This document shows, one piece after another, positions 15,333 through 23,785 of a stretch of 64,000 bases of DNA. Origin of the DNA: Quadrisphaera granulorum (GTDB taxonomy: Bacteria > Actinomycetota > Actinomycetes > Actinomycetales > Quadrisphaeraceae); NCBI RefSeq assembly GCF_003149145.1, contig NZ_QGDQ01000004.1, positions 62,001-126,000 on the forward strand. The letters are read 5' to 3'. The translations under genes and the position numbers were made by a program. The number at the start of each line of letters is the position of its first letter. Position 1 is the stretch's first letter. The notes below the pieces were generated by a model, which did not search any database, was not told the DNA's origin, and saw nothing but the letters and a program-made list of their open reading frames with translations.

Positions 15333-17549
15333 GTGAGCTCCGCTGCGACGCGCGCTCTGCTGGTCGAGCAGGCGGGGAAGATCTGGCGCCCTGCCGCGAC
15401 CTCCTCCGACGGTGCGCGGTTGAGCATCGGCAGAACCACCGACAGCGACGTCCCCATCGACCACCCGCTGGTCTCCCGCGAGCACGCCACGCTGGAACTC
15501 ACCGCCGAGGGCTGGTGGCTCACCGACCTGTCCAGCCACCACGGCACGTACGTGCACGGCCGCCGCGTCAGCCACCTGCTGCTCGACGGCGAGGTCGAGG
15601 TGCGCCTGGGGGATCCGGAGTCGGGTGCTGCGCTGCACCTCAGCGCCCCCACCGCGGTGCACTCCCCCTCGACCGTCGTGGTGCGGATCGGGCGTGCGGA
15701 GGACAACACCATCGTCGTGGCCGACCTGGAGGTCGATCAACACCACGCGGAACTCGTGCCCGACGCCGACCGCGGCTGCACCGGGTACCTGGTGACCGAC
15801 CTCGGCAGCGCCACCGGCACCTTCGTCGACGGGGCGCCGGTGCCCCGTGGGGGCACCGCGAGGCTGCCGGAGAACGGCCTGCTCACCGTGGGGCGCACGC
15901 ACTTCACGCTGCGCGACGGAGACCTCCTCGAGCGCGTTGACGACGGCGGGGTGTACGTGGAGGCCCGCGGCCTGCGGACCACCGCCAAAGCCCGGCGCGG
16001 GAGCGATGCCCGCACGGCACTCCTCGACGACGTCTCCTTCACCCTGGGAAAGGGGACGCTGCTCGCCGTCCTCAGCCCGTCCCGCCGCGGCGCTTCAGCG
16101 CTGGCCGCCGCGCTGTCGGGCGCCCGCCCCGCCGAGGGCGGCGAGGTGCTCTTCGACGGCCGTGACCTCTACGGCGACTACGCGGAACTGCGCCACCGCA
16201 TCGGCAGGGTTCCCCGCGACGACCCACGGCGCACCCCGCTCCCCGCCCCCCTGACAGTGCGGACCGCGCTGACGTACGCGGCGCGGCTCCGCTTCCCCGC
16301 GGACACCTCCGGGGCCGAGCGCGCCCAGCGCGTGGACGAGGTCATCGCCGACCTGGGCCTCACCGGGCAGACCGACGTCCCGGTCGGCAGCCTCTCCGAC
16401 GGCCAGCGCACGCTCACCTCGGTGGGGCTGGAGCTGCTCACCTGGCCCTCGCTGCTGGTCCTGGAGGAGCCCACCGCCGGACTCGAGCCCGACGAGGCGA
16501 GATCGGTGGTGCGGGTGCTGCGCGCGCTCGCGGACGGCGGGCGCACCGTCGTCGTCACCTCCTCCACCCCCGACCTCGAGCTCGACTCGTGGGACCGGGT
16601 GCTGGTGCTCTCGCCCTCAGGGTCGGTGACCTACGCCGGCCGCCCCGGGGAGCTGCTCACGCACGTCGGCGAGCGCGACCTTCCCAGCCTCTTCCGCACC
16701 CTGGAAAGATCTCCGGCCGGCTGGCCGGTGCCGGGCGAAAGGCCCCCGGACTCCCCGGCGCTTCCCCCGGGGCGGTTGCCCGTCTGGACCCAGGTTCTCG
16801 TGCTCGCTCGGCGCTCACTGGCTGTCCTCGCCGCTGACCACCAGCGCCTGGCTGTGCTCGCCTCGCTGCCGCTCGTGCTGGCCGTGCTGGCGCGCACCGT
16901 GCACACGCCCTTGGGCCTCCTCGTGGTGCTCGTGGTCTCTGCAGCGCTGCTCGGGGCAGTCACCTCGGTGCGAGAGGTGGTGGTGGAGCGGCGCGACTAC
17001 ACCCGCCAGCGGGCTGTCGGACTGTCACCGTTCGCCTACCTCGCCTCCAAGACGGCGGCGCTGGGCCTCGTCGTCACCCTGCAGTGCCTGCTGCTCGTCG
17101 CGCTGGCGCTCGCCGCCCACGACCTGCCCGAGACCGGGGTGGTGCTGCCGTGGGCGCTGCCCGAGATCGGGCTCGCGGTGACCGGGGTCGCGGTGGCGTC
17201 GGTGTGCGTGGGCCTGGCGGTCTCGGCAGCCGCGCCCTCGATCCGGTGGGCGGCGCCGACGCTGGCGCTGCTCCTGGCAGGGCAGCTCGTCCTCAGCGGA
17301 GGGCTGTTCCCCCTCGGCGCCCACGCTCCGCTGGAGCAGCTGGCGTGGTTGGCGCCACCGCGCTGGGGGCTCGTCATGACCGCGGGCACCGTCCACCTGC
17401 CCTCGCTCGAGCCCCGCGCCGGCTTCCTCGACCCGCTGTGGACGCCGTCGGCACACACCTGGTGGCTCGCGGCCGGGATCAACACCGCTCTCGCGATCGC
17501 CGCCAGCGGGCTGGCCTACCTGCTGCTCCGGCGACGGGAAGCCGACTGA
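15333..17549 (+). CDS. FHA-FHA-ABC-permease fusion with degenerate ATPase motifs
   Basis: The 738-residue protein has two FHA domains (about 25-105 and 115-195), an ABC-type NBD (about 210-430) and six helices of an ABC-2 permease (about 490-735). The order is that of mycobacterial Rv1747. FHA1 keeps IGR and SREH, but its usual Asn-Gly is HHGT; FHA2 reads VDQHHAEL and SATGT, so its phosphothreonine pocket looks weakened. The NBD lacks a proper P-loop (SPSRRGASA about 247-255, no GKS/T). Its signature is LSDGQR, Walker B ends LEEP not LDEP, and the H-loop His is Ser (VVTSSTPD). ATP hydrolysis by this chain is doubtful. The start is GTG 15333. Confidence 0.88.
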   Translation: MSSAATRALLVEQAGKIWRPAATSSDGARLSIGRTTDSDVPIDHPLVSREHATLELTAEGWWLTDLSSHHGTYVHGRRVSHLLLDGEVEVRLGDPESGAALHLSAPTAVHSPSTVVVRIGRAEDNTIVVADLEVDQHHAELVPDADRGCTGYLVTDLGSATGTFVDGAPVPRGGTARLPENGLLTVGRTHFTLRDGDLLERVDDGGVYVEARGLRTTAKARRGSDARTALLDDVSFTLGKGTLLAVLSPSRRGASALAAALSGARPAEGGEVLFDGRDLYGDYAELRHRIGRVPRDDPRRTPLPAPLTVRTALTYAARLRFPADTSGAERAQRVDEVIADLGLTGQTDVPVGSLSDGQRTLTSVGLELLTWPSLLVLEEPTAGLEPDEARSVVRVLRALADGGRTVVVTSSTPDLELDSWDRVLVLSPSGSVTYAGRPGELLTHVGERDLPSLFRTLERSPAGWPVPGERPPDSPALPPGRLPVWTQVLVLARRSLAVLAADHQRLAVLASLPLVLAVLARTVHTPLGLLVVLVVSAALLGAVTSVREVVVERRDYTRQRAVGLSPFAYLASKTAALGLVVTLQCLLLVALALAAHDLPETGVVLPWALPEIGLAVTGVAVASVCVGLAVSAAAPSIRWAAPTLALLLAGQLVLSGGLFPLGAHAPLEQLAWLAPPRWGLVMTAGTVHLPSLEPRAGFLDPLWTPSAHTWWLAAGINTALAIAASGLAYLLLRRREAD

Positions 17550-17571
17550 CCGTCGGGTCCCTTCACGGAGG

Positions 17572-18249
17572 TCACGGGGCGGTGAGGACCTGCCCCGAGG
17601 CGCACGCGTACACCGGCAGGGACGAGGGAGCTGTCAGCAGCTGCTCGCTGCGGTGGGCACTCCGCGGCGCGGGGATCAGCACCAGCACCGGAGCATCCGC
17701 GGGCACCGAGACCCGCGACGAGACCCCCACCGAGACGCCCGTCGGCACACGAGAGACCCCGGTGACCACCGACCGCTGCGCGCGCTGGGCGAACACCAGC
17801 CGCGAGGTCACCGCGAAGGACACCACGGCAGACACGGCCGTGGCCAGGAGCGCGCTGAGCACAGGTGACGCGTCCAGCAACCGGTGGGCGGCGCTGAAGC
17901 AGGCGGAGTTGACCCCGAATCCCAGCAGGGCCGCCGCATTGAACAGCGCCAGGCGACGCGCGAGGTGGGCGGGGCCCTCGCGGCCGGTGCGGCGCGAGGC
18001 CCACGTCCAGCAGTAGCTGGCGGTGAAGTTGACCTGCGTGGCGACGACGAAGGCGATGGCGTTGGCGCCCTCGGCCAGCACCAGCGGGAGGACGGCGCTC
18101 ATCACGGCCAGGTGCACCGCGGTGGACCCGGCGCCGACCACGAGGAAGCGCGCCCGCGGGTCACGGCTGATCTGCGCGAGGGCGCTGGCGACTCTTGCGA
18201 GGTCGCGCGCCGTACGCGGTCCCAGCGCCTCGGCGCGCTGCACGTCCAT
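17572..18249 (-). CDS. GtrA-family membrane protein
   Basis: The 225-residue protein has four transmembrane helices with the GtrA pattern: RFLVVGAGSTAVHLAVM near the start, ATQVNFTASYCWTWASR after helix 2, and FAVTSRLVFA at the end of helix 4. GtrA proteins help move polyprenyl-linked sugars across the membrane or modify cell-surface polysaccharide. A further tail of about 70 residues, Val/Pro-rich with a weakly hydrophobic stretch, is unusual for the family. The start is ATG 18249. It is convergent with the FHA-ABC gene and belongs with the envelope glycan genes by context. Confidence 0.85.
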   Translation of the reverse strand: MDVQRAEALGPRTARDLARVASALAQISRDPRARFLVVGAGSTAVHLAVMSAVLPLVLAEGANAIAFVVATQVNFTASYCWTWASRRTGREGPAHLARRLALFNAAALLGFGVNSACFSAAHRLLDASPVLSALLATAVSAVVSFAVTSRLVFAQRAQRSVVTGVSRVPTGVSVGVSSRVSVPADAPVLVLIPAPRSAHRSEQLLTAPSSLPVYACASGQVLTAP

Positions 18250-18396
18250 GGTCCCTCCCGGAGCCGGATGAGCCCGAGTATCGGGTCTGGCCGCAGCTCG
18301 CGCAGGCAGTTCGCAGACCTCGCGGGTGCACCCTCACGGGTGCTGCCGCGGCCCTCGGCTACCGGTGCCCCCACGGGCGCGCCTAGCGTCGTCGGA

Positions 18397-19104
18397 GTGG
18401 AGCTTCGCAACGACGTCGCGCCACCCCACCCCGGCACCCCCGACAACACAAGCACCCCCGGCAACACAAGCACCCCCGGCAACGCTGTGGCCGTGTGGTC
18501 CTGGGTGGTCGCCGTGCCGTGCGCACTGCTCGGTCTCGCGCTCGGCGTGGTGGGGTTGGTGCGTGCGCGGCAACGGGGCGGCGCGGGTCTGACGCACGCC
18601 GTGGTCGGGACGACGCTGTCCGTCGTCGTCCTGATCGCCTCCTCCGGGGCACTGCTCGCCGGCGCGGCAGTGGCCGTCGCTGTCGCCACCGGGGCGATGA
18701 GCGGCGTGAGCAGCGACCTGGCGGGCAGCGGTCTGGCGGGCAGCGGCCGGGAACCCGACGGGACCGTGGCCACGGAGACCGCAGCGGAGCGGGCCTTCCT
18801 CGACGATCTCTACGAGGACACGTACCAGTCCTACGACGACGCCACGCTGCTGGCCATGGCCCACGGCTTCTGCTCCTCGATGGACGGCGGCGCCTCCCCC
18901 GCCGAGGCCGACGCGACACTGGTGAAGCGGTGGTCCGACGAAGGGCTCGACCTCGACACCGCCTACGACGTGGAGTACTCGGCCACCGCCGAGCTGTGCC
19001 CCGATCACGCTGAGGAGTTCCGCTCGTGGGACCCGGCGACCACCGACGGCGCCTCCGGGACCACCTCGACGACGAGGCAGATCGCCCACCGATCCCGAGC
19101 CTGA
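18397..19104 (+). CDS. Membrane protein with DUF4190-like helices and DUF732-like domain
   Basis: The 235-residue protein has an N-terminal segment with a repeated TPGNTS motif (DNA repeat near 18440-18480). Two helices separated by a short basic loop follow (VVAVPCALLGLALGVVGLV and VVLIASSGALLAGAAVAV), as in DUF4190 proteins. The outer domain (AFLDDLYEDTYQSYDDATLL, then HGFCSSMDGG and ATAELCPDH) resembles the actinobacterial DUF732 fold with its two conserved Cys. Function is unknown. The start is GTG 18397; a longer open frame upstream does not look coding. Confidence 0.75.
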   Translation: MELRNDVAPPHPGTPDNTSTPGNTSTPGNAVAVWSWVVAVPCALLGLALGVVGLVRARQRGGAGLTHAVVGTTLSVVVLIASSGALLAGAAVAVAVATGAMSGVSSDLAGSGLAGSGREPDGTVATETAAERAFLDDLYEDTYQSYDDATLLAMAHGFCSSMDGGASPAEADATLVKRWSDEGLDLDTAYDVEYSATAELCPDHAEEFRSWDPATTDGASGTTSTTRQIAHRSRA

Positions 19105-19177
19105 TGCGGACCCTGATCCCGACGAGTGGCTGGTCAGTGGCACGATGTGCCGACGAGCGCGCGGCAGGGGGGACACC

Positions 19178-19624
19178 GTGAGCACGCCTCCTGGGCAGGA
19201 GAGACCGCCGGCGCCGCCGGAGGACAAGTCATCGACGCCGGCACCTGACTTGATGACCGTCGGTGAGATGGCTGAGCGCGTCGAGATATCGCACCGGACG
19301 GTGCGCTACTACGACGACGAAGGCCTCCTGCCAGCGCGGCGCTCCGCGGGCAACTACCGCCTCTACGGCGAGGACGCGCTGGCCCGGATGATGACCATCC
19401 GGCGGCTGAAGCCGCTCGGGTTCACCCTGGAAGAGATGCGCAAGGTGCTCGCGCTGCTCGACGCCGCCTCCGCGCCGAGCTCGGCCACCGATCCCGACCG
19501 CCCGCAGCTGCTGGAGCGCCTCGTGGAGCTGGAGGCCGACGTGCGGCAGCGGCGCGAGAAGCTCGAGGAGCACGTGGCAGGCGCCGACGAGATCATCGCC
19601 TCGCTGCGACCGCTGCTGCCCTGA
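19178..19624 (+). CDS. MerR-family transcriptional regulator
   Basis: The 148-residue protein has an N-terminal MerR winged HTH (MTVGEMAERVEISHRTVRYY, then GLLPARRSAGNYRLYGEDAL and GFTLEEMRKVL) and a C-terminal coiled coil (LVELEADVRQRREKLEEHV). It has no Cys residues, so a metal or thiol sensor of the CueR/SoxR type is unlikely. The first 30 residues are Pro-rich. The start is GTG 19178 with GGGGGA upstream. A textbook MerR-type palindrome lies 59 bp after its stop, in front of the response-regulator operon, which is its likely target. It may also control itself. Confidence 0.9.
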   Translation: MSTPPGQERPPAPPEDKSSTPAPDLMTVGEMAERVEISHRTVRYYDDEGLLPARRSAGNYRLYGEDALARMMTIRRLKPLGFTLEEMRKVLALLDAASAPSSATDPDRPQLLERLVELEADVRQRREKLEEHVAGADEIIASLRPLLP

Positions 19625-19905
19625 GCATCAGCTGGCGGCCCCGCCCTGAACCCGACTGGGCCCAACCCAACGGGGACCCAAACCTTCCCCTTGACGTAAG
19701 GGGAAGGCATGATCAGTGATAGAGCGGTTACTGTCTCGCCGTCACTTGCCCAGCAGTCCATGCTGTCCCCCCTGCGGGGGCATGAGGCGTCTCCACTCCG
19801 GCAGACCCCGCCTTATGCGGTAAGGCAGCATCGTGGATCACGGGGGATAGTCCTAGGTGACCGCCGCACGGCGGCTCGCGTGCAGCGGCGTGGAGGAGAA
19901 GCGCA
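19625..19905 (+). other. Structured 5' leader region of the response-regulator operon
   Basis: Beyond the MerR operator, this 281-bp stretch holds several hairpins. CCCCC-CTGC-GGGGG near 19770 is flanked by CATG on both sides. GCCTTA-TGCGG-TAAGGC lies near 19810-19826 and CCGCCG-CA-CGGCGG near 19861-19874. GGAGGAG lies just before the GTG at 19906. If transcription starts near 19725, the leader is about 180 nt long. No known riboswitch was recognised. Confidence 0.45.
19683..19707 (+). promoter_or_regulatory. MerR-type operator/promoter
   Basis: A perfect palindrome, CCTTCCCCTT-GACGT-AAGGGGAAGG, overlaps a -35-like TTGACG (19691-19696). A TGATAG-like -10 at about 19717 would leave a 20-nt spacer. 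Long spacers with the dyad between -35 and -10 are the hallmark of MerR-activated promoters. The MerR gene ends 59 bp upstream. Confidence 0.75.
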
Positions 19906-20559
19906 GTGGTGCTGGTGGGAGCAGTCGACGACCACCCCGTGGTTCTCGCGGGGCTCAAGACGGTGCTCGAGGAGGCAGCGCCCGAGGTCCGCTTCGTGGC
20001 ACATGCCCCCACGGTCGACGAGCTGCTCGCCGAACGGGACGACCTCGACGTCGTCCTGCTTGACCTGCGCCTCGGCGACGCGTCCACCCCCGGCACCAAC
20101 ACGGGTCGGCTGCTGGCGGCCGGTGCCCAGGTGGTCGTCTACACGGACGGCGCCAAGCCGGCGCAGGTCTACTCGGCCGTGGCGCGCGGCGCCCTCGGCG
20201 TGGTGCTCAAGGACGAGCCGCTGCCGGTGCTGGTGGAGGCCGTTCGCGGCGCTCACCGCGGCGAGGCTGTGGTCTCGGTGCGCATGGCGCGCGCCCTGGA
20301 GACCGCCCCCCACCTCGATGACCTGCTGTCCCCCCAGGAGCGACAGGTGCTGCGGCTGTACGCGGCAGACCTGCCCGCCAAGTCCGTGGCGCGCCGCCTC
20401 GGCATCGGCGAGGGCACGGTCAAGGAGTACCTCAAGCGGATCCGCAGCAAGCTGGCCGCTGTCGACGTCCGCGCGACCAGCAAGCTGGAGCTGCGCAACG
20501 TCGCCGAGACCATGGGGTTGCTGGACGAGGACGACGATTCGTCAGCCTCGTCCCGCTGA
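19906..20559 (+). CDS. NarL/LuxR-family response regulator
   Basis: The 217-residue protein has an intact receiver: acidic pair in VGAVDDHPVV, phospho-acceptor Asp in VVLLDLRLGD and conserved Lys in VVLKDE. It is followed by the HTH (LSPQERQVLRLYAADLPAKS, VARRLGIGEGTVKEYLKRIR) and the tail TSKLELRNVAETMGLL. The start is GTG 19906 with a strong GGAGGAG. It is followed by a histidine kinase and a kinase-less membrane sensor, so it should be the output of that system. Its HTH and tail match the two orphan regulators at 165 and 14528, which may share DNA targets. Confidence 0.93.
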   Translation: MVLVGAVDDHPVVLAGLKTVLEEAAPEVRFVAHAPTVDELLAERDDLDVVLLDLRLGDASTPGTNTGRLLAAGAQVVVYTDGAKPAQVYSAVARGALGVVLKDEPLPVLVEAVRGAHRGEAVVSVRMARALETAPHLDDLLSPQERQVLRLYAADLPAKSVARRLGIGEGTVKEYLKRIRSKLAAVDVRATSKLELRNVAETMGLLDEDDDSSASSR

Positions 20560-20610
20560 TCTCGGGCGACACGCGCCCCCCTCGCCCCATCAACTGCCGG
20601 TGAGCCGCCC

Positions 20611-21786
20611 GTGAGTCCTCAGGCCGCGCAGACCGCCGCGCGGCGCATGGTGGGCGCCGTCGTCGTCCCCACGAGCTTCTTCCCGCTGCTGGCCGCCATC
20701 GCCTCCGCGCTCATCGACGGCACCGCCGGGCCCACCTGGTGGGCCGTGGCGGTGCTGTCAGGTTTCACGGTGACGCTCCTCGCCCTCACCGTCGTCGTCG
20801 TCCGGGGGCAGGTTCCCGATCCGGCGACGGCCTGCCTGGTCGCGATCACTCTGGCTGCGCTGTGCGCGTACCCGCTGTTCGCCCACCTCGCGGCGTCATC
20901 GGGCGTCGCGATGGCACCCGGGAGCGACCTCACCCGCTGGCAGACCTACCTCGTGGGGTCGACTCCCCCCGCGTTCGGCGCGCTGGTGCGGCGCTGGCGC
21001 CCCCGGGCCGCCCTCGCCGCGTGTGCCGCCATGGCGGTCGTCGCCGCCGGGGTGGGACAGGTGCCCCCGCCCCTGCTGACCGCCCCCTTGGCACGGGAGG
21101 GGTACGGGGTGAGCATGGCCGCGATGGCCGTCGCGGTCTACCTGGTGATCCGCGCCATGGAGCAGTCGTCAGGCCGGTGGAGCACGGCGCGGATGGCGGT
21201 GCTCCGCGCCGAAGCGCAGGCGGAAGCGCTGGCGCTGGCCGAGGCCGAGCGCGGCAGGTGGGAGGCCGCCGTCCACGACGACGTGCTCAGCGCCCTCCGC
21301 GCCGGCGCCCAGGCGACGACACCGCAGGAGGTGCGCGCCGCAGCGGCCGCGGCGGCCGCGGCACTTGACCACATCGCCACACCGCCCGCCACGCTCACCG
21401 TGGCCGCCGCCGTGGCGGCTCAGCAGGTGCATGCCGCCGCGCGAGGGGTCCGCGAGAGCGTCGAGGTGCAGGTCGACAGCGGCGCGGGCACCCTTCCCGG
21501 CCGGGTGGTCGAGGCGATGGCGGACGCCACGGCCGAGCTCCTGCGCAACACGTTCCGGCACAACCCCCCCGGGGTGCGCGCCACCGTCCGCGGACGTCTG
21601 GCCGCGGACGGCGCCTACCTCGTGGTCAGCGACGACGGCAGCGGCTTCGACGTCGAGACCCTGCCGCCCGGTCGCCTGGGCATCCGCGTCTCCGTGGTGG
21701 GGCGGCTGCGCAGCGTCGGCGGAGACGCCACCGTGCGGAGCTCCCCCGCGGCCGGCACCACCGTGGAGCTGAGGTGGCCACAGTGA
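20611..21786 (+). CDS. Membrane sensor histidine kinase
   Basis: The 391-residue kinase has about five or six N-terminal helices without an obvious extracellular sensor domain. A cytoplasmic coiled coil rich in Ala/Glu follows (RAEAQAEALALAEAERGRWE). The phospho-acceptor box is VHDDVLSALRAG (His in HDDV, HisKA_3-like). The ATPase domain has an N-box (AELLRNTFRHN), G1 (DDGSGFD) and a G2-like GRLGIRVSV. It should phosphorylate the regulator encoded 51 bp upstream. The start is GTG 20611. It is 7 bp from the next gene and so is co-transcribed. Confidence 0.88.
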   Translation: MSPQAAQTAARRMVGAVVVPTSFFPLLAAIASALIDGTAGPTWWAVAVLSGFTVTLLALTVVVVRGQVPDPATACLVAITLAALCAYPLFAHLAASSGVAMAPGSDLTRWQTYLVGSTPPAFGALVRRWRPRAALAACAAMAVVAAGVGQVPPPLLTAPLAREGYGVSMAAMAVAVYLVIRAMEQSSGRWSTARMAVLRAEAQAEALALAEAERGRWEAAVHDDVLSALRAGAQATTPQEVRAAAAAAAAALDHIATPPATLTVAAAVAAQQVHAAARGVRESVEVQVDSGAGTLPGRVVEAMADATAELLRNTFRHNPPGVRATVRGRLAADGAYLVVSDDGSGFDVETLPPGRLGIRVSVVGRLRSVGGDATVRSSPAAGTTVELRWPQ

Positions 21787-21793
21787 GGGGGCC

Positions 21794-22915
21794 GTGGTGA
21801 GCCGACGGAGCCACCGCAACTCGGCGATGTTCGTCCCGCCGCTGTTCGCCACGGTGGTGGTGTGGGTGTGCCTGCAGGCGGTGCTGGTCATCTCCACGCT
21901 TCCGGAGGCGAACTACCCCGTCCTGTCGCTGCTCAGCACGCTGGGAGCCGCTGCTGCCTTCACCGTGCTCCTGCGGGTCGGCCTCGGCCGCGGCAAGCCG
22001 CTCCCCCGGCCGGTCGCGGTCGCGGTCGCGGCGGGGATGCCGCTGACCACGCTCGTCAACGCCTACGCCATGGCACCGGGGACGGACTTCTACCCGACCC
22101 CCATGGCCCCGGTGCTCCTGAGCCCGGTGATGGCGGTGCTCGCGCTCCAGGGACGGACGCGAACCGCCGCCGTGTCCGTCGTTGCCGTGCTGGCCTGCCT
22201 GGTATGGCTCCGGGCCGTCGCGACCAGCGGACCGGTGTGGGCCCCGGAGGGCCTGTACTTCTGCGGGCCCGTGGTGATGTGGTGGGTGTGGGGCGCCGTG
22301 ACCGAGAGCCTGCGCCGCACCTCCCAGCTCGACCTGATGCGCAGCGACAGCGCCTACGCGCTGGCCCGGGAGGAGCGACGCCGCACCCGTGAGCGCGCCG
22401 AGGCCCGTGAACGGCGCCGGTTGCTGCTGGAGGTGGCCGCGGTGCCGCTGCTGCGCACCGTCGCCACCTCCGACGCCCCGCAGGACGACGAGGTGCGCAC
22501 GATGCTCAAGGCCGTCGAGAAAGACCTGCGGGCCGAGCTGCGTGGTCGCGATCTCCTGGACCCTGCCGTTCGCCGCGCCGCCTCCACGGCCCGGGGGCGG
22601 GGCGTGGGTGTCGACGTCGTCGACCATGCCCCGCCGGGTGCCGACCAGGAGGTGCTGCAGCCCCTGCGCTCCCTGGTGGCCGCTGCCCTGCTGGCGTGCT
22701 CGGACGGCGAGCTGACCGCGCGCCGCCCTCCCCACGACATGGTGCTGACGCTGGTGCACGTGGGATCGCGGTCGTCGATGGAGGCGGTCGAGCGAGCGGT
22801 CCGTGATGTCACGCCGCGCTTGACCGGCACCGGCGAGGTCACCGTCGAGGTGACGGCCGACGAGGATGCCCTCGTGGTCGACGTCAGCCGCTCACCCCGC
22901 TCAGCGGCGGGCTGA
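21794..22915 (+). CDS. Membrane sensor-like protein lacking a kinase ATPase domain
   Basis: The 373-residue protein has about six N-terminal helices like the kinase before it. A strongly basic and acidic coiled coil follows ([20 protein letters not shown]), then a helical region ([40 protein letters not shown]). The C-terminal 110 residues carry no N, G1 or G2 box. It resembles a sensor kinase that has lost its ATP-binding domain and may heterodimerise with the adjacent kinase or signal by another route. The start is GTG 21794. Its last 15 bp overlap the convergent rsmI. Confidence 0.75.
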   Translation: MVSRRSHRNSAMFVPPLFATVVVWVCLQAVLVISTLPEANYPVLSLLSTLGAAAAFTVLLRVGLGRGKPLPRPVAVAVAAGMPLTTLVNAYAMAPGTDFYPTPMAPVLLSPVMAVLALQGRTRTAAVSVVAVLACLVWLRAVATSGPVWAPEGLYFCGPVVMWWVWGAVTESLRRTSQLDLMRSDSAYALAREERRRTRERAEARERRRLLLEVAAVPLLRTVATSDAPQDDEVRTMLKAVEKDLRAELRGRDLLDPAVRRAASTARGRGVGVDVVDHAPPGADQEVLQPLRSLVAAALLACSDGELTARRPPHDMVLTLVHVGSRSSMEAVERAVRDVTPRLTGTGEVTVEVTADEDALVVDVSRSPRSAAG

Positions 22916-23752
22916 CAGCGCCGCCTCGTACAGCTCCCGCTTGGAGGCCCCGGTGGCCCGGGCGACCTCGGCCGCGGCGTCCTTGAGCCGCTCGCCGGCG
23001 GCCACCCGGGCCAGCACCTCCTCCAGGGCCCGCGCAGGGTCCGCGGCGGTGGCAGGGGCACCGGCGACGACGAGGGTCACCTCACCGATCTTCGCCAGAC
23101 CCGACGTCCACTGCGCGAGCTCGGTGAGGGTGCCGCGACGGACCTCCTCGTGGGTCTTGGTGAGCTCGCGGCACACCGCGGCGCGCCGATCGGCTCCCAG
23201 TGCCTGCGCCATCGCCTCCAGGCTGGCGGCCAGGCGGTGGGGCGCTTCGAAGAAGACCATCGTGCGGCGCTCGCGGGCCAGCTCCGCCAAGGCGGAGGCG
23301 CGCTCCCCCGCCTTGCGCGGCAGGAAGCCCTCGAAGCAGAACCTGTCGGTGGCCAGCCCGGACACGGCCAGCGCGGCGAGCACCGCCGACGGGCCGGGCA
23401 CGGTGGTGACGGGCACCCCGGCGGCTGCGGCGGCCACCACCACGCGGTAGCCGGGGTCGGAGACGGTGGGCATGCCGGCGTCGGTGACCACGAGCACGGT
23501 CGCACCGGCCGCGGCGGCAGCCACGAGGTCTTCTCCGCGGGAGTCCTCGTTGTGCTCGTGGGAGCTCACGACGCGCGCAGTCAGCTCTACGCCCAGCGCC
23601 GCGCACAGCCGGCGCAGGCGGCGGGTGTCCTCGGCGGCGATGACGTCGGCCGTGCGCAGCGCGGTGACGAGGCGGGGCGGGGCATCGTCGGGGTTGCCGA
23701 TGGGCGTGCCCGCGAGGACGACCCGCCCGCGTCCGGGCTCCGGTGCGCTCAT
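22901..23752 (-). CDS. rsmI: 16S rRNA (cytidine-1402-2'-O)-methyltransferase RsmI
   Basis: The 283-residue SAM-dependent methyltransferase of the tetrapyrrole-methylase fold has the RsmI signatures [56 protein letters not shown] and FEGFLPRK. It 2'-O-methylates C1402 in the 16S decoding centre. The start is ATG 23752. In mycobacteria and relatives rsmI is divergent from pmt; here an aminotransferase and amt separate the two. The C-terminus overlaps the convergent sensor gene by 15 bp. Confidence 0.96.
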   Translation of the reverse strand: MSAPEPGRGRVVLAGTPIGNPDDAPPRLVTALRTADVIAAEDTRRLRRLCAALGVELTARVVSSHEHNEDSRGEDLVAAAAAGATVLVVTDAGMPTVSDPGYRVVVAAAAAGVPVTTVPGPSAVLAALAVSGLATDRFCFEGFLPRKAGERASALAELARERRTMVFFEAPHRLAASLEAMAQALGADRRAAVCRELTKTHEEVRRGTLTELAQWTSGLAKIGEVTLVVAGAPATAADPARALEEVLARVAAGERLKDAAAEVARATGASKRELYEAALSARR

Positions 23753-23785
23753 CCCCCCATCGTGGCGGCTGGCAGACTCGGCGTG

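Noticed and set aside
14408-15712. Long minus-strand frame opposite the LuxR-type and FHA-ABC genes
   Set aside because: The product is His/Gly/Arg-rich without motifs, and the plus strand carries clear HTH and FHA domains. Such open antisense frames are general in this high-GC DNA.
18430-18485. Direct repeats resembling a CRISPR array
   Set aside because: The ACAAGCACCCCCGGCA-type units are short, contiguous and in frame, encoding TPGNTS repeats in a protein. There are no spacers and no cas genes.
19709-20614. ATG just after the MerR operator as the start of a 301-residue gene
   Set aside because: The frame overlaps the well-supported response regulator in another phase and its product has no protein-like features.
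23150-23785. Extension of the aminotransferase frame over rsmI
   Set aside because: It is antisense to the well-supported rsmI gene. The PLP-enzyme fold begins at 23786.
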